This document shows, in pieces, positions 8,488 to 17,154 of a stretch of 64,000 nt of DNA. The stretch comes from UBA288 sp050178135 (GTDB taxonomy: Archaea > Halobacteriota > Methanomicrobia > Methanomicrobiales > Methanospirillaceae). Below the pieces are notes generated by a model. That model had not been told where the DNA came from. It saw only the letters and a program-made list of their open reading frames with translations, and ran no database searches. How positions within the stretch are numbered: the stretch's first letter is position 1; each line of letters opens with the position of its first letter. The position numbers were made by a program, and so were the translations under genes. Location of the stretch: assembly GCA_050178135.1 (NCBI GenBank), contig JBFXGJ010000005.1, forward strand, positions 1 to 64,000. Reading direction: 5' to 3'.

Positions 8488-9740
8488 TGCCTTCTCTCGA
8501 GCCGGACGGACTCGGGGACCTCGTCTCCCGGCACCTGGCCACCGTCGCCGCCATCGGCGAGCGGCCGACGGGCTCTGGGGCGAACCGCCAGGCAGAGGCG
8601 TACGTCGAAGAAGCCCTCCGCGCTGCCGGGTGCCGGGTCGAACGCCTCGTCTTCTCCTGCGCGGACTGGCGGGCGGGCCGGGTCACCTGCCGGTGCGGCG
8701 GGGACGATCTCTTCGGGGTGGCGAACCCGTACAGCCCGCCCTGCGCCGTCGAGGCAGGGATCGTGGCGGCCTCCACGGACGTGGGGCTCGCGGCCCTCGA
8801 CGCGGCCGGGAGGATCGTCGTACTCCACGGCGCCCTCACGGCCGCACCCTGGATGCCGGAAGAGTTCCCGTTCTACACGGACGAGGTGGCACAGGCCCGG
8901 GTCCGCCTGCTCAGGGCAATGGGTCCCGCTGCCGTTATCACGGTCTCGTCCCGAGAGGACTTCCCCGTGCCCGTGATCATTGACGGATCGTTCGGCATCC
9001 CTTCGTGCACCGTCGGACCGGTGGCGGGGGGCTGCCTCCTCGCCCACAGCGGCGGACCAGCCCGGCTCGTCATCGAGACCGTTACCAGACCGGTCAAAGC
9101 GGCGGACGTGATCGGACGGATCGGCGGCGACGAGCCGTGCATCGTGCTCTCGGCCCACCTCGACACCAAGCACTTCACCCCTGGTGCGCTTGACAACGCG
9201 ACGGGGCTCGCGGTCCTGCTCGCCCTCGCCGCCCGCCTTGCTGCCGACCCACCCTGTCCCCTGGAGCTCGTCTGCTTCAACGGCGAGGAGCAGTATGCGG
9301 CGCCGGGCGAAGTCGCTTACATCGAGGCCGGCCGGCTCGACCCTGGGAGGGTCCGGCTCGCGATCAACCTGGACGGCATCGGCCTTGCGGGATATCCCGC
9401 CAGCCTCGCGTTCTTCGCGTGCCCGCCGCCCCTCGAATCCGGGGCCAGAGAGGTCCTCGCCAGCTTTTCCGACCTGGTGGAGGTCGATCCCTGGCCCGCG
9501 GGCGACCACATGGTCTTCTGCATGGGGGGTGTGCCGAGCATGGCCGTCTCGAGCGCGGTTCCTCCCGACGCGCTCGATGCCGTGCTCCACACCCCGGTCG
9601 ACACCCTCGACCAGGTCGACGTGGCGCTCGTCGCACGGACGGCCCGCGCGGTCGAGGCCCTCGTCCGGACAGCGGCGCCCTTGCTCGGCCTCTCCGCGTC
9701 CCGCCCCTCCCGGCCTGGACAGCGAGACAGACCCGAGTAG
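8484..9740 (+). CDS. M28-family zinc aminopeptidase
   Basis: A 418-aa cytoplasmic peptidase of the M28 (aminopeptidase Y/S) group; no signal peptide is seen. The co-catalytic zinc ligands can be assigned by pattern: H in SAHLDT, bridging D in GALDNATG, E-E in FNGEEQ, D in NLDGIG and the C-terminal H in LHTPVDT. The N-terminal 200 residues include the inserted PA-like domain region usual for the family. The ATG overlaps the DNA ligase stop (ATGA), with a second ATG three bases later. Translational coupling to ligase is likely, though a functional link is not obvious. Confidence 0.85.
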   Translation: MMPSLEPDGLGDLVSRHLATVAAIGERPTGSGANRQAEAYVEEALRAAGCRVERLVFSCADWRAGRVTCRCGGDDLFGVANPYSPPCAVEAGIVAASTDVGLAALDAAGRIVVLHGALTAAPWMPEEFPFYTDEVAQARVRLLRAMGPAAVITVSSREDFPVPVIIDGSFGIPSCTVGPVAGGCLLAHSGGPARLVIETVTRPVKAADVIGRIGGDEPCIVLSAHLDTKHFTPGALDNATGLAVLLALAARLAADPPCPLELVCFNGEEQYAAPGEVAYIEAGRLDPGRVRLAINLDGIGLAGYPASLAFFACPPPLESGAREVLASFSDLVEVDPWPAGDHMVFCMGGVPSMAVSSAVPPDALDAVLHTPVDTLDQVDVALVARTARAVEALVRTAAPLLGLSASRPSRPGQRDRPE

Positions 9741-9792
9741 ATCCCCCGATGTCCTGGGAAGCCTTATTCTTTCACCCGTCAACCGGCGCAGC

Positions 9793-11289
9793 ATGCCACG
9801 CACCCACGGGGCCCTCGTCCTGGTCTTGCTCGTCCTGCTCCTCGCCCCGATTGCTTCTGCTGACCCGTCGATCGCGCTCCTCTCTGTCCCGTCTCCGGGG
9901 AGCACCCAGGACTGGGTCGCGGGGGTGGTCGAGGGCGCGGTTCCCGCCGACTGGTGCGTCGTACTCTACATCCAGGTGGATGGGCTGTGGTGGGGTCCGA
10001 AACCGACATGGGCGGAGCCCCTCACCCCGATCCGGTCCGACGGGTTCTGGAACGCCACCTTCGCCACGGGCGGCAACGACCTGGCGGCCACCCGTTTTAC
10101 CGCCTACCTCGTCCCCCTGAACGCCGTCGAGGAGTCAGTCCCCCCGGCGCTCGCGGGGGCTCCCTCCCTCCCGGCTGCTCTCGACGCGTTCCCATGCGAC
10201 GAGCGTGCCCGGGCGACGCCGGTGTACCGGGCAGCCCCCTCCTTTGCCAGGAACGGGACCGACCTCGTGGGGCTCTGTGTCGGGCCGTACCTCGATGGTG
10301 AACGCCCCGGCGTGACCATCCTCTCCACCGCCACCCTCCACGACCGGCTCGCAGTTGTTGCACCCCGTGCCACCTGGCTCCGGTCCTACGGCGTCGACGG
10401 TGGCCTCGAAAGGTTCGGGTCGATAGTGCATGCCCTCGGCCGGAAGGCGGCGGTCGGGGCCTGGCTCACCACAGACCCCACGGCGAACCGGCGCGCCCTC
10501 CTGGCCCTCGTCGAGTGCGGACGGGCGGGGGACGCGGACCTGTTGATCGTCGGGAGCGAGTGCCTGATCCGGGGCGACCTCTCGGAGCGGGACCTGGCCG
10601 CCTGCCTCGAGTGGGTCCGGCGCGAGGTCCCCGGGGTGCCTGTGGCGACCGCGGACGGGTACGCGGAGCTCCTGGCCCACCCGGCGGTGGTCGAGGCCTC
10701 GGATATCCTCGTCGTCCACGTCTACCCGTTCTGGGAAGGGGTCGATGTCGCGGCGGCGCCGGCCCGGACGGTGACCGCCTGGGAGTCGGTGACCGCTCTG
10801 GCTGGCGGGCGGACCGTCGTGATCGGTGAGCTCGGCTGGCCGGATGCGGGCGGACCACGTGACCAGGCGGTCCCCTCGGCAGAGAACGCGAAGCGGTACC
10901 TCCACGAGACTATGGCCCTCCTTGAAGCCCGCGGGGTGCCCTATTTCTACTTTGCCGCGTTCGACGAGGCCTGGAAGACCGCGGAGCCCGGCGGGGTGGG
11001 GCCCCACTGGGGGCTCTGGACGGGGGACCTCGTGCTCAAGCCGGGCCGGCTCCCACCACCCTCCTCCCTCCTCCAACTCCCTGGCGGCATGGACCGTCCC
11101 AATGACCTGGACGGGGACGGCCTCGTCGAGGACGTGAACGGCAATCGAAGGACCGACTTCGCGGACGTGGTCCTCTTCTTTAACCAGATGGACTGGATCA
11201 CCGGCAACGAGCCGGTCGGCGCCTTCGATTGGAACGGCAACGGCCGGATCGACTTTGCGGACATCGTCCGCCTCTTCGTGGTGCTCTAG
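9793..11289 (+). CDS. Secreted GH17-like glucanase with dockerin-like tail
   Basis: A 498-aa exported protein. Residues 1-23 are a signal peptide ending ASA. Residues about 25-150 form an N-terminal domain I cannot name. Residues about 155-420 look like a glycoside hydrolase of the GH17/exo-1,3-beta-glucanase type: LLIVGSE with the acid/base glutamate E256, and VVIGELGWP with the nucleophile E346, plus VHVYPFW. The last 60 residues are two calcium-loop repeats (DLDGDG, DVNGN..DFADV, DWNGNGRIDFAD), the dockerin-like domain shared by several proteins in this window. The ATG at 9793 is chosen because it starts the signal peptide; longer in-frame sequence upstream lies inside the M28 gene. Confidence 0.75.
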   Translation: MPRTHGALVLVLLVLLLAPIASADPSIALLSVPSPGSTQDWVAGVVEGAVPADWCVVLYIQVDGLWWGPKPTWAEPLTPIRSDGFWNATFATGGNDLAATRFTAYLVPLNAVEESVPPALAGAPSLPAALDAFPCDERARATPVYRAAPSFARNGTDLVGLCVGPYLDGERPGVTILSTATLHDRLAVVAPRATWLRSYGVDGGLERFGSIVHALGRKAAVGAWLTTDPTANRRALLALVECGRAGDADLLIVGSECLIRGDLSERDLAACLEWVRREVPGVPVATADGYAELLAHPAVVEASDILVVHVYPFWEGVDVAAAPARTVTAWESVTALAGGRTVVIGELGWPDAGGPRDQAVPSAENAKRYLHETMALLEARGVPYFYFAAFDEAWKTAEPGGVGPHWGLWTGDLVLKPGRLPPPSSLLQLPGGMDRPNDLDGDGLVEDVNGNRRTDFADVVLFFNQMDWITGNEPVGAFDWNGNGRIDFADIVRLFVVL

Positions 11290-12062
11290 TCCTCGCGCCG
11301 CATCAGGTAGAAGACGTAGCCGTATGCGGTCCGATGGGCTGCGGAGAGACGCATCTCCTCCTCCACCTCCCGGACCAGGTCCTCCTCCCTGGCGGACAGC
11401 GCCCGGTTCTTCCACTCGGCGAGCCGCTCCCGCTGCGGCACGTAGAAGGCCTCCCAGGCCTCGTCGGGGAGGAGGACCGACCCGAGCCACCGATACCCCG
11501 CAGCCTGGACGGCGACCTCGTTCTCCGCGACCGACCGCATCCCCGGGTATGCGGTCCGCCAGTACTCCCAGGCCTCTGCAGGGGGATCATCGACGAGCCA
11601 AGACATCTCCGAGACGACCACGTACCCTCCCGGCACGAGCAGGTCGCGCCAGACGGTGAGCCCCCGGTCGAACCCGATGGTGTAGAGCGCGCCTTCGGAC
11701 CAGATTAGGTCGAACGGTCCGACATCTGCCGGGACCGCGTCCATCGATACCGCCATCGTCCTCACCCGGTCGGAGAGTCCCTCGCGCTCGGCCCGCCGGG
11801 CGAGCCGCTGGAGGAACTCCGGAACCAGGTCGACCGCCGTGACGTCCGCCCCCAGCCGTGCCAGGACGAGCGTGGCGGCTCCGCTCCCGGAGCCCATATC
11901 AGCGACTCGTGGGGAGGGGGGGAGAGCGAGCAGGGCATAGAGGTGTTCCGTGTACCGGTCGTCCCCCGGCCCCTCGCGGGGAAGGCCGAGCATGAAGGAA
12001 ACGATGGTCTCGAGATACGAAGTCATGGAGGGGAGCCGGGTGTCCACAACGATTAACTCCAT
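11286..12062 (-). CDS. SAM-dependent methyltransferase (class I)
   Basis: A 258-aa Rossmann-fold methyltransferase. The SAM-binding motif I is VADMGSGSG followed by the acidic VTAVDLVPEF strand end, and the post-II motif FDLIWSEGALY is clear. The substrate is unknown. The gene starts at ATG 12062, overlapping by one base the TGA of the ADP-ribosylglycohydrolase gene upstream; a second Met 12 codons in (MTSYLETIVSFML) is an alternative. It converges on the dockerin-tailed GH17-like gene with a 4-bp overlap of the stop codons. Confidence 0.8.
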   Translation of the reverse strand: MELIVVDTRLPSMTSYLETIVSFMLGLPREGPGDDRYTEHLYALLALPPSPRVADMGSGSGAATLVLARLGADVTAVDLVPEFLQRLARRAEREGLSDRVRTMAVSMDAVPADVGPFDLIWSEGALYTIGFDRGLTVWRDLLVPGGYVVVSEMSWLVDDPPAEAWEYWRTAYPGMRSVAENEVAVQAAGYRWLGSVLLPDEAWEAFYVPQRERLAEWKNRALSAREEDLVREVEEEMRLSAAHRTAYGYVFYLMRRED

Positions 12063-13060
12063 CACCAGCGGCCGCGCCGCCGGACCGCGGTCGTCTCCAC
12101 CGGGTCCGACGGCCCGAGACCGAGCGCTGCCCGGGTACCGGCGACCACCAGGCGCATGCCGGTCGAGACCAGGTCCTGGTGGCGGTGGAGCCCCTTGCGC
12201 CAGGAGGGTGGGATCCCCTGGTGGCCGTAGCATGCGCCGGCGAGCTGCCCTGCGACCGCGCCGGCGGTGTCCGCGTCCTCGCCCAGGTTGACGGCCGCGA
12301 GGACGACCTCCTCGAACGACCTCCCGCGGGAGAACGCCCAGAGCGCAGCCTCGAGGCAGTCGACGGCGCCGCCCCCGGCCCGGACCTCGGGAGGCTCACG
12401 CGTGAGAAACGAGCCCGCTGCCACCCGGGCGATGGCGGGGCAGAGCGGCTCGGCGTCCCAGAACCCGGGCGCCGGCGAGAAGTGCGGCACGACGAGCTCC
12501 TCGCGCCGGGCTCCGTGAATTGCGCTCACCAGGAGGGCGGCGAAGTAGCGGCAGGCGTCCACCGACTCCGGGGCCGCGTGGGTGGTCCGGCTCATATCGG
12601 CGGCCGCTTCAACCGCCCCGACCGGGTCCATCGCCCAGAAGATCGGGACCGGGGCCAGGCGCATCAGCGACCCGTTTCCGGGGGTGAGCCCCACCGCCGG
12701 CCCCGCGACTGTCGCCCCGGTCCGGAGAAAGGTCTCGAGGGCGCGTCGCGTCGTGGTACCGATGTCGAGGCAGACCCCGGTCGGGGCCTGGTATCCTTCT
12801 CGCCAGTAACGGACGTATCGCCGGAGCTGGTCGGCCGGGTCCATCCTGCCGCACGCGATCAGGCTCTCGGCAACGCAGAGGGAGAGGGCCGTGTCGTCCG
12901 TCCAGTATCCCTGGGACAGGTTCATCACTCCGCCCGATCGGTACCCAGTGATCGGTTCGAACGTACCCGGCTTCAGGAACTCGACCGGCGCACCGAGGGC
13001 GTCTCCAACCGCGAGCCCCACCAGGGTGCCGAGGGCCGCGTCGTGGACGTCGATCGCCAT
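12062..13060 (-). CDS. ADP-ribosylglycohydrolase
   Basis: A 332-aa cytoplasmic enzyme of the DraG/ARH family, which removes ADP-ribose from proteins or small molecules. The metal-binding signatures are visible: GLAVGDALG at residues 14-22, WTDDT at 53-57, GSLMRLAP in the middle, and the C-terminal GEDADTAGAVAGQLAGA with the paired aspartates. I place the start at ATG 13060 (MAIDVHDAAL) because family proteins begin a few residues before GxxxGDALG; the open frame upstream has no such content. It is translationally coupled to the methyltransferase. No ADP-ribosyltransferase partner (such as DraT) is in the window. Confidence 0.88.
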   Translation of the reverse strand: MAIDVHDAALGTLVGLAVGDALGAPVEFLKPGTFEPITGYRSGGVMNLSQGYWTDDTALSLCVAESLIACGRMDPADQLRRYVRYWREGYQAPTGVCLDIGTTTRRALETFLRTGATVAGPAVGLTPGNGSLMRLAPVPIFWAMDPVGAVEAAADMSRTTHAAPESVDACRYFAALLVSAIHGARREELVVPHFSPAPGFWDAEPLCPAIARVAAGSFLTREPPEVRAGGGAVDCLEAALWAFSRGRSFEEVVLAAVNLGEDADTAGAVAGQLAGACYGHQGIPPSWRKGLHRHQDLVSTGMRLVVAGTRAALGLGPSDPVETTAVRRRGRW

Positions 13061-13196
13061 AGCAGAGCGTGCGTCATGGTCAACAAAAAAGTCGTCGAAA
13101 CGATCCGGCCCCTCGAGCCCGCCGAGGGGCGTCCCGATCTCTCTCTCGAGGGGCCGGGCAGGGGGGTCGTATCGCGGGGTACACCCCGGGGGCGAG

Positions 13197-13652
13197 TTAT
13201 CCGGCCGCTGGAGGTGGGTCTGAAGCGTCGCCCGGTGGTTTCCTGGCCGGGAGAGGGCCGCCCGGAGCGGTTCCGTTCGACCATGCCCCCCCTGGCTCAC
13301 CTTCAAGCGGGGTGCCGTTCGGCCGCACGCCGTCCGTCGGTCCGCCGGCGGGTGGCGTTCCGTTGGGATGGAACCCGGAGGGGGGTGCGCCGCCGGGCCG
13401 TGTCCCGTTCGGGGCCAGGCCCTGCTCCCGGTTCTCCCCTGGCGCGTATATCTCAGTCCTGTTTCCGGGTGACGAAGGGTCGTCTGTCGTCGGTGTCGAA
13501 CCCTGGGGGGCCGCCGTCCCGGGATTCGCCTCTCCGGACGGGCTCTCCGAGCAGCCGGCGATACAGATGCAGCAGGCGAGCAGTCCCGCGACTGCGATGG
13601 CCAGCAGGGAAGCTCGCCTTCTCTTTTCGTGTGTCGGCGTGGTGGTATTCAT
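13197..13652 (-). CDS. Small lipoprotein with repeated N-glycosylation sequons
   Basis: A 151-aa surface protein. After a short basic start (HEKRRRAS) comes one hydrophobic segment ending in the lipobox-like IAGC, so the mature protein is probably lipid-anchored outside the cell. The rest is low-complexity Gly/Pro/Thr with at least four NGT and one NRT sequons, three of them in a PNGT context about 15-18 residues apart. The ATG at 13652 is preceded by GGGAGAGATGAG; earlier in-frame starts at 13739 and 13763 (GTG) also have purine-rich sites but would put 38-47 charged residues before the membrane segment. No family recognised. Confidence 0.55.
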   Translation of the reverse strand: MNTTTPTHEKRRRASLLAIAVAGLLACCICIAGCSESPSGEANPGTAAPQGSTPTTDDPSSPGNRTEIYAPGENREQGLAPNGTRPGGAPPSGFHPNGTPPAGGPTDGVRPNGTPLEGEPGGAWSNGTAPGGPLPARKPPGDASDPPPAAG

Positions 13653-13849
13653 CTCATCTCTCCCGGCTCTCCGCACGGTGAACGAGGGCCGTTGCCCTCC
13701 CTCACCTCTCTTCCGGTCGTCCCGGTCACTCTTCTCCATCGTCTCTCTCCTTTCCGTGTCCACGCTCCTCTCCTTCGCCGTGTCACCCCCTCCATGGGCA
13801 CCATGGCCTCCGGGGAGAACGAACCCGCACTCCCCAAGTTTTCTGGGTG

Positions 13850-13885
13850 ATAATGTAAGATAAACTTTACTTTTTGTCAGGTTAT
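13850..13885 (-). promoter_or_regulatory. AT-rich promoter upstream of the sequon-rich lipoprotein
   Basis: Reading leftward, AAAAAGTAAAGTTTATCTTACATTA is a clear AT-rich island with a TTTATC TATA-type core in an otherwise GC-rich context. It would give a leader of about 180 nt before the ATG at 13652. Confidence 0.35.
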
Positions 13886-13945
13886 TTTGACTGACTCTCG
13901 CCTGGATCTCACCATCTCGTGCCGGTTATCCGGTCGTACGGCCGA

Positions 13946-15106
13946 TCAGAAAAAGTCGCTGAGTGTCCTTTCGGCTCGCATCCGGGGCAATAGGGTCGAC
14001 TTCGCCCGCCACGAGGCGTCCCCGTAGCGACGGTCGAGAGCCGCCGCCCCTTCGACGAGCGTCGCGTACCGCTCCGGTGGCGTGCGCATTGCCGCGAGAG
14101 CCGCCTCTCGGACGACCCAGGTGCCGAGTGGAGCCCAGTACTCACCGGTCACCGAGCGAAGCACCAGGGCCCGGGCCTGCCGGCGGATCGAGGACAGGTA
14201 GCCTGTCACGGCGAGACGCGCCGAGTAATAGGCGCCTGCGATCGGCGAGTACCCGGACTTGGTCTTCCCCTCGCCATCTACCGTCACGGAGTCGAAGTCG
14301 TGGGTCCAGAGGCTATGGGCTCGCCAACACTCGATCATCTCGTACTGCCATCCCCCCGGGGCGAGGAGGACGGCGACCGTGTTGCCGTAGAGGGTGTGAG
14401 AGAAGACGAGCACCTCCTCAATCGACGGATACCGGGCGATCTCCTTCTTCTGGGCCTTCCCGAGCGTGTCGTCGACCGCGGTGATCGCCCAGCGGGTGGG
14501 CACCACCCGGGGGCGCTTGCCGAGGACGCCGGCGGAGAGCAGGTTGGTAAGGTGGTAGACGTCCACGTCGGCCCGGTAGAGCTCGGCAAGCCCCTCGGAG
14601 GCAGGGAGGTCCGAATCGGACGTTACCCGGTCGACCGCGCGGGGCACGACCGGGTTGTCCAGGACGTCGAGGGCCCGGACAGGCCCGGATCGCCCCACCG
14701 GGGTGAGGACGCCGTCGAACCGGAGGTCGAAGTCGACCGGGCGTTCAAAGGCGACCTCGACGTCGACCGGCCGTGCCGAGAGGGCGACCTCGGCCATCGC
14801 GTCCTGCACCCGTGTGACCGGGGCCCTCGCCGCGATCGTGGCAGCCCGGAGGTTCACCACCTCGTCGATCGAGAGGCCCCGGGCAAGCCAGGCCGGTGGC
14901 CGGTCCTCGTCGCCGAGCAGGAGGGGGCCGCCCTGGACTGCAGGGTAACCGTACGAGCCGACGAAGACCGAGGGCGCCGCGCCCATGTAGGAACTGACCG
15001 GACGGGTGCCAACCCGCGCCAGGAAACGGGCTGTGATCGGGCAGCGCGGCAGACCACAGAGCCCCTTTCCCTTGCAGCTCGCGCAGAGCATCCCGCCGTC
15101 CGTCAT
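13946..15106 (-). CDS. nreA: DNA repair protein NreA
   Basis: A 386-aa member of the archaeal Nre family, linked to repair of DNA damage in haloarchaea. The N-terminus has a zinc-finger pattern C8-x2-C11-x5-C17-x4-C22 (MLCASCKGKGLCGLPRC), then the conserved RPVSSYMGAAPSVFVGSYGYP and PTRWAITAVDDT stretches. The C-terminus is RTLSDFF, a PCNA-interacting (PIP) motif in which the usual leading Gln is not seen. Start ATG 15106 overlaps the stop of the DUF2117 gene by 4 bp. The cluster zinc ribbon-DUF2117-NreA reads as one operon. Confidence 0.9.
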   Translation of the reverse strand: MTDGGMLCASCKGKGLCGLPRCPITARFLARVGTRPVSSYMGAAPSVFVGSYGYPAVQGGPLLLGDEDRPPAWLARGLSIDEVVNLRAATIAARAPVTRVQDAMAEVALSARPVDVEVAFERPVDFDLRFDGVLTPVGRSGPVRALDVLDNPVVPRAVDRVTSDSDLPASEGLAELYRADVDVYHLTNLLSAGVLGKRPRVVPTRWAITAVDDTLGKAQKKEIARYPSIEEVLVFSHTLYGNTVAVLLAPGGWQYEMIECWRAHSLWTHDFDSVTVDGEGKTKSGYSPIAGAYYSARLAVTGYLSSIRRQARALVLRSVTGEYWAPLGTWVVREAALAAMRTPPERYATLVEGAAALDRRYGDASWRAKSTLLPRMRAERTLSDFF

Positions 15107-16116
15107 CCGATCACCCGCACCCGGTCCCCGAGGTACCCGAGGAGCTCGGCGACGAACCGGTCCCATTCGACCGGTCCGCCGTCCAGGCGTACGGCGAGCT
15201 CGCCTCCAAGGTCGTCGTCGCGCTCACTGATCGCCCGGACCACGACCGATCCGGGCGCCCCCTTTCCAGCGACCAGGCCGTCCCCATCCCCATCGGTGAC
15301 CCCGAAGACCGGGAGGTCCAGGTGGACCCCGAGATGGAGCAGGGCCGCCGTCGTATCGTCGCCGATGGCGAGGACCCCGCAGACATGCTCGTCAAGCGCC
15401 CGGTAGAGGCCGATCGCATCGTGGTCCAGGACGAGAACGCGCCCGGTCCTCGAACGCCCGGATGCACTCCGGGGCGTGGCATCCCGCAGCGTGCCGGCCG
15501 TGCACCAGGCGCCGGCAAGGCGGATCGGCCCACGCCGCCTGAGCTTCTCGACACCGTGGCGCCGGACGACGCAGCCGGCCTCGGCGGTGATCACCTCTCC
15601 ACCCGAGGTGAGCCGCACCTCAGGGGCGGTCGCTCTCCCAATCACGAGACCGTCCACCATCACGGGGTCCCCAGGGCGGCACCCCCGGATCGTCCGCCGG
15701 TTCCCGGTCGCCGCCGCCGGTTCGGCCCGGCACTGTTCGAGGGGCCACCCGAGGCGTTGGGCGATAGGCCAGCCGTCGGCTCCATCCCAGGCGATCACGA
15801 CCCGGTCGGCGCATTCGAGGTGGACGAGCGGCCGACCGAGCCTGCAGGCGACCTCTTCGCCGAAGACCCGGCCCGAGATTGAGTCACGGCCCCGGTTCAG
15901 AAGCACAGCCGCCCGATCCCTGGCGAGTGCTGCCGACGGCCGCTCCCCGGTCCAGCAGGCGGCAAGGCCGTGCTCTTCCGCTGCGCACCGGGCCATCACC
16001 CCGGCCACTGTGACCCGTACCGGCCGCAGGCGGGCGACAAGGTCTGCCATCTCCCCCGAGTCGATCACCGCTGGCCCGTGGACCACGAGGCTACAGCCGA
16101 ACTCGCCAGCCGACAT
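15103..16116 (-). CDS. DUF2117 family protein
   Basis: A 337-aa protein of a family found in methanogens, recognised from its start, CSLVVHGPAVIDSGEM. There is a GTA-like middle part and a C-terminal part with repeated Asp/Gly runs (VTDGDGDG). Function is unknown. ATG 16116 is chosen because the VHGP motif normally lies close to the N-terminus; it overlaps the end of the upstream zinc-ribbon gene by 26 bp. It is coupled by a 4-bp overlap to nreA, which may mean a shared role in DNA metabolism, but that is guesswork. Confidence 0.75.
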   Translation of the reverse strand: MSAGEFGCSLVVHGPAVIDSGEMADLVARLRPVRVTVAGVMARCAAEEHGLAACWTGERPSAALARDRAAVLLNRGRDSISGRVFGEEVACRLGRPLVHLECADRVVIAWDGADGWPIAQRLGWPLEQCRAEPAAATGNRRTIRGCRPGDPVMVDGLVIGRATAPEVRLTSGGEVITAEAGCVVRRHGVEKLRRRGPIRLAGAWCTAGTLRDATPRSASGRSRTGRVLVLDHDAIGLYRALDEHVCGVLAIGDDTTAALLHLGVHLDLPVFGVTDGDGDGLVAGKGAPGSVVVRAISERDDDLGGELAVRLDGGPVEWDRFVAELLGYLGDRVRVIG

Positions 16117-16276
16117 CGTACCGGGCCCCGCACTCGGGGCAGCAGAGGACGGCGGGACGGTCATCCGCGTCGCCGGCAAGGAGCGTGACATGGAACCCAC
16201 GGGTATAGCCGCAGTCGGGGCAGACACGGACTTCGCCCTCGGGGGCGAGGGAACGAACTGGTCGGACATCGTCCAT
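16091..16276 (-). CDS. Small zinc-ribbon protein
   Basis: A 61-aa protein with two CxxC knuckles (CPDCG near residue 19 and CPECG near 45) separated by about 26 residues, the layout of a zinc ribbon. An upstream TTG at 16306 would add ten residues; I prefer the ATG. It is the first gene of a run with DUF2117 and nreA and overlaps the former. Small proteins of this kind often bind nucleic acid or a partner protein; no specific role can be assigned. Confidence 0.6.
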   Translation of the reverse strand: MDDVRPVRSLAPEGEVRVCPDCGYTRGFHVTLLAGDADDRPAVLCCPECGARYDVGWRVRL

Positions 16277-16311
16277 GAGTCCTGTTGGGCCCTTTTCCCT
16301 CTTCAATCCGC

Positions 16312-17154
16312 TTATCGCGGCGCGGAGACCTCGAGGGTGACATCGAGCGCCCGTGCCGAGTGCGTGAGGGCCCCGACGCTGATGATGTCGACCCCGAGGG
16401 CGGCATAAGCCCCCACCGTCTCCTCGGTGATCCCGCCCGAGGCCTCGACCGTGACCCGGTCCCGGAGCCCTGCCGCTTCGAGCGCGGCAAGGGCCTCTTT
16501 CACGCCGTCCGGGGTCATGTTGTCGAGCATCACGACCCCGGCGCCGGCCCGTGCTGCGCGGACCGCCTCGTCCGCCGTCTCCGCCTCCACCTCGATCACC
16601 CGGTAGGCCGAGACGGCCCGCGCCCGGCCGACCGCCTCCTCGATCCCGACGAGCGCCAGGTGGTTGTCCTTCAGGAGGACCGCGTCCGAGAGGGTGTACC
16701 GGTGGGGGTCGCCGCCGCCCAGGACAACGGCCCGTTTGTCGAGCAGCCGGAGGCCCGGCGCGGTCTTGCGGGTGGCCGCCACCCGGACCCCGGGACGGGC
16801 TTCCCGGGCGCGTGCGGCGAACCCGGCGGTCGCGGTCGCGATCCCGGCCATCCTGCCGACCAGGTTGAGCGCGGTGCGCTCGACGAGGAGGACGGCGCGG
16901 ACCGGTCCATCGAGCCGGAGCACCACGGCGCCGGCCTCGACCCGGTCTCCGTCGGCGGCGAGCCGCGTCACCGTGACGCCGTGGTACCAGAAGAGCGCGG
17001 ATGCCTCGGCGAGTCCGGCGGCCACCCCCGCCTCGCGGAAGCGGAGCTGTGCCTCGCAGGTCTCGTCGCCGAGCACGGCCTCCGTGGTCGCGTCCCCGAA
17101 AGGTGCGTCCTCTTCGATGAAGGCGAGGAGCCGCGAGAGTGGGACTGCAGTCAC
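16312..17154 (-). CDS. nadC: Nicotinate-nucleotide pyrophosphorylase (quinolinate phosphoribosyltransferase)
   Basis: Converts quinolinate and PRPP to nicotinate mononucleotide in NAD synthesis. The 280-aa protein has family length and motifs: EEDAPFGDATTEA, ERTALNLVGRMAGIAT, ATRKTAPGLRLLDKRAV, GGGDPHRYTLSDAVLLKDNH, VMLDNMTP and VEASGGIT. The start is GTG 17154, overlapping the stop of nadX by 4 bp; the open frame continues upstream but only as an antisense-like shadow across nadX. Confidence 0.95.
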   Translation of the reverse strand: MTAVPLSRLLAFIEEDAPFGDATTEAVLGDETCEAQLRFREAGVAAGLAEASALFWYHGVTVTRLAADGDRVEAGAVVLRLDGPVRAVLLVERTALNLVGRMAGIATATAGFAARAREARPGVRVAATRKTAPGLRLLDKRAVVLGGGDPHRYTLSDAVLLKDNHLALVGIEEAVGRARAVSAYRVIEVEAETADEAVRAARAGAGVVMLDNMTPDGVKEALAALEAAGLRDRVTVEASGGITEETVGAYAALGVDIISVGALTHSARALDVTLEVSAPR

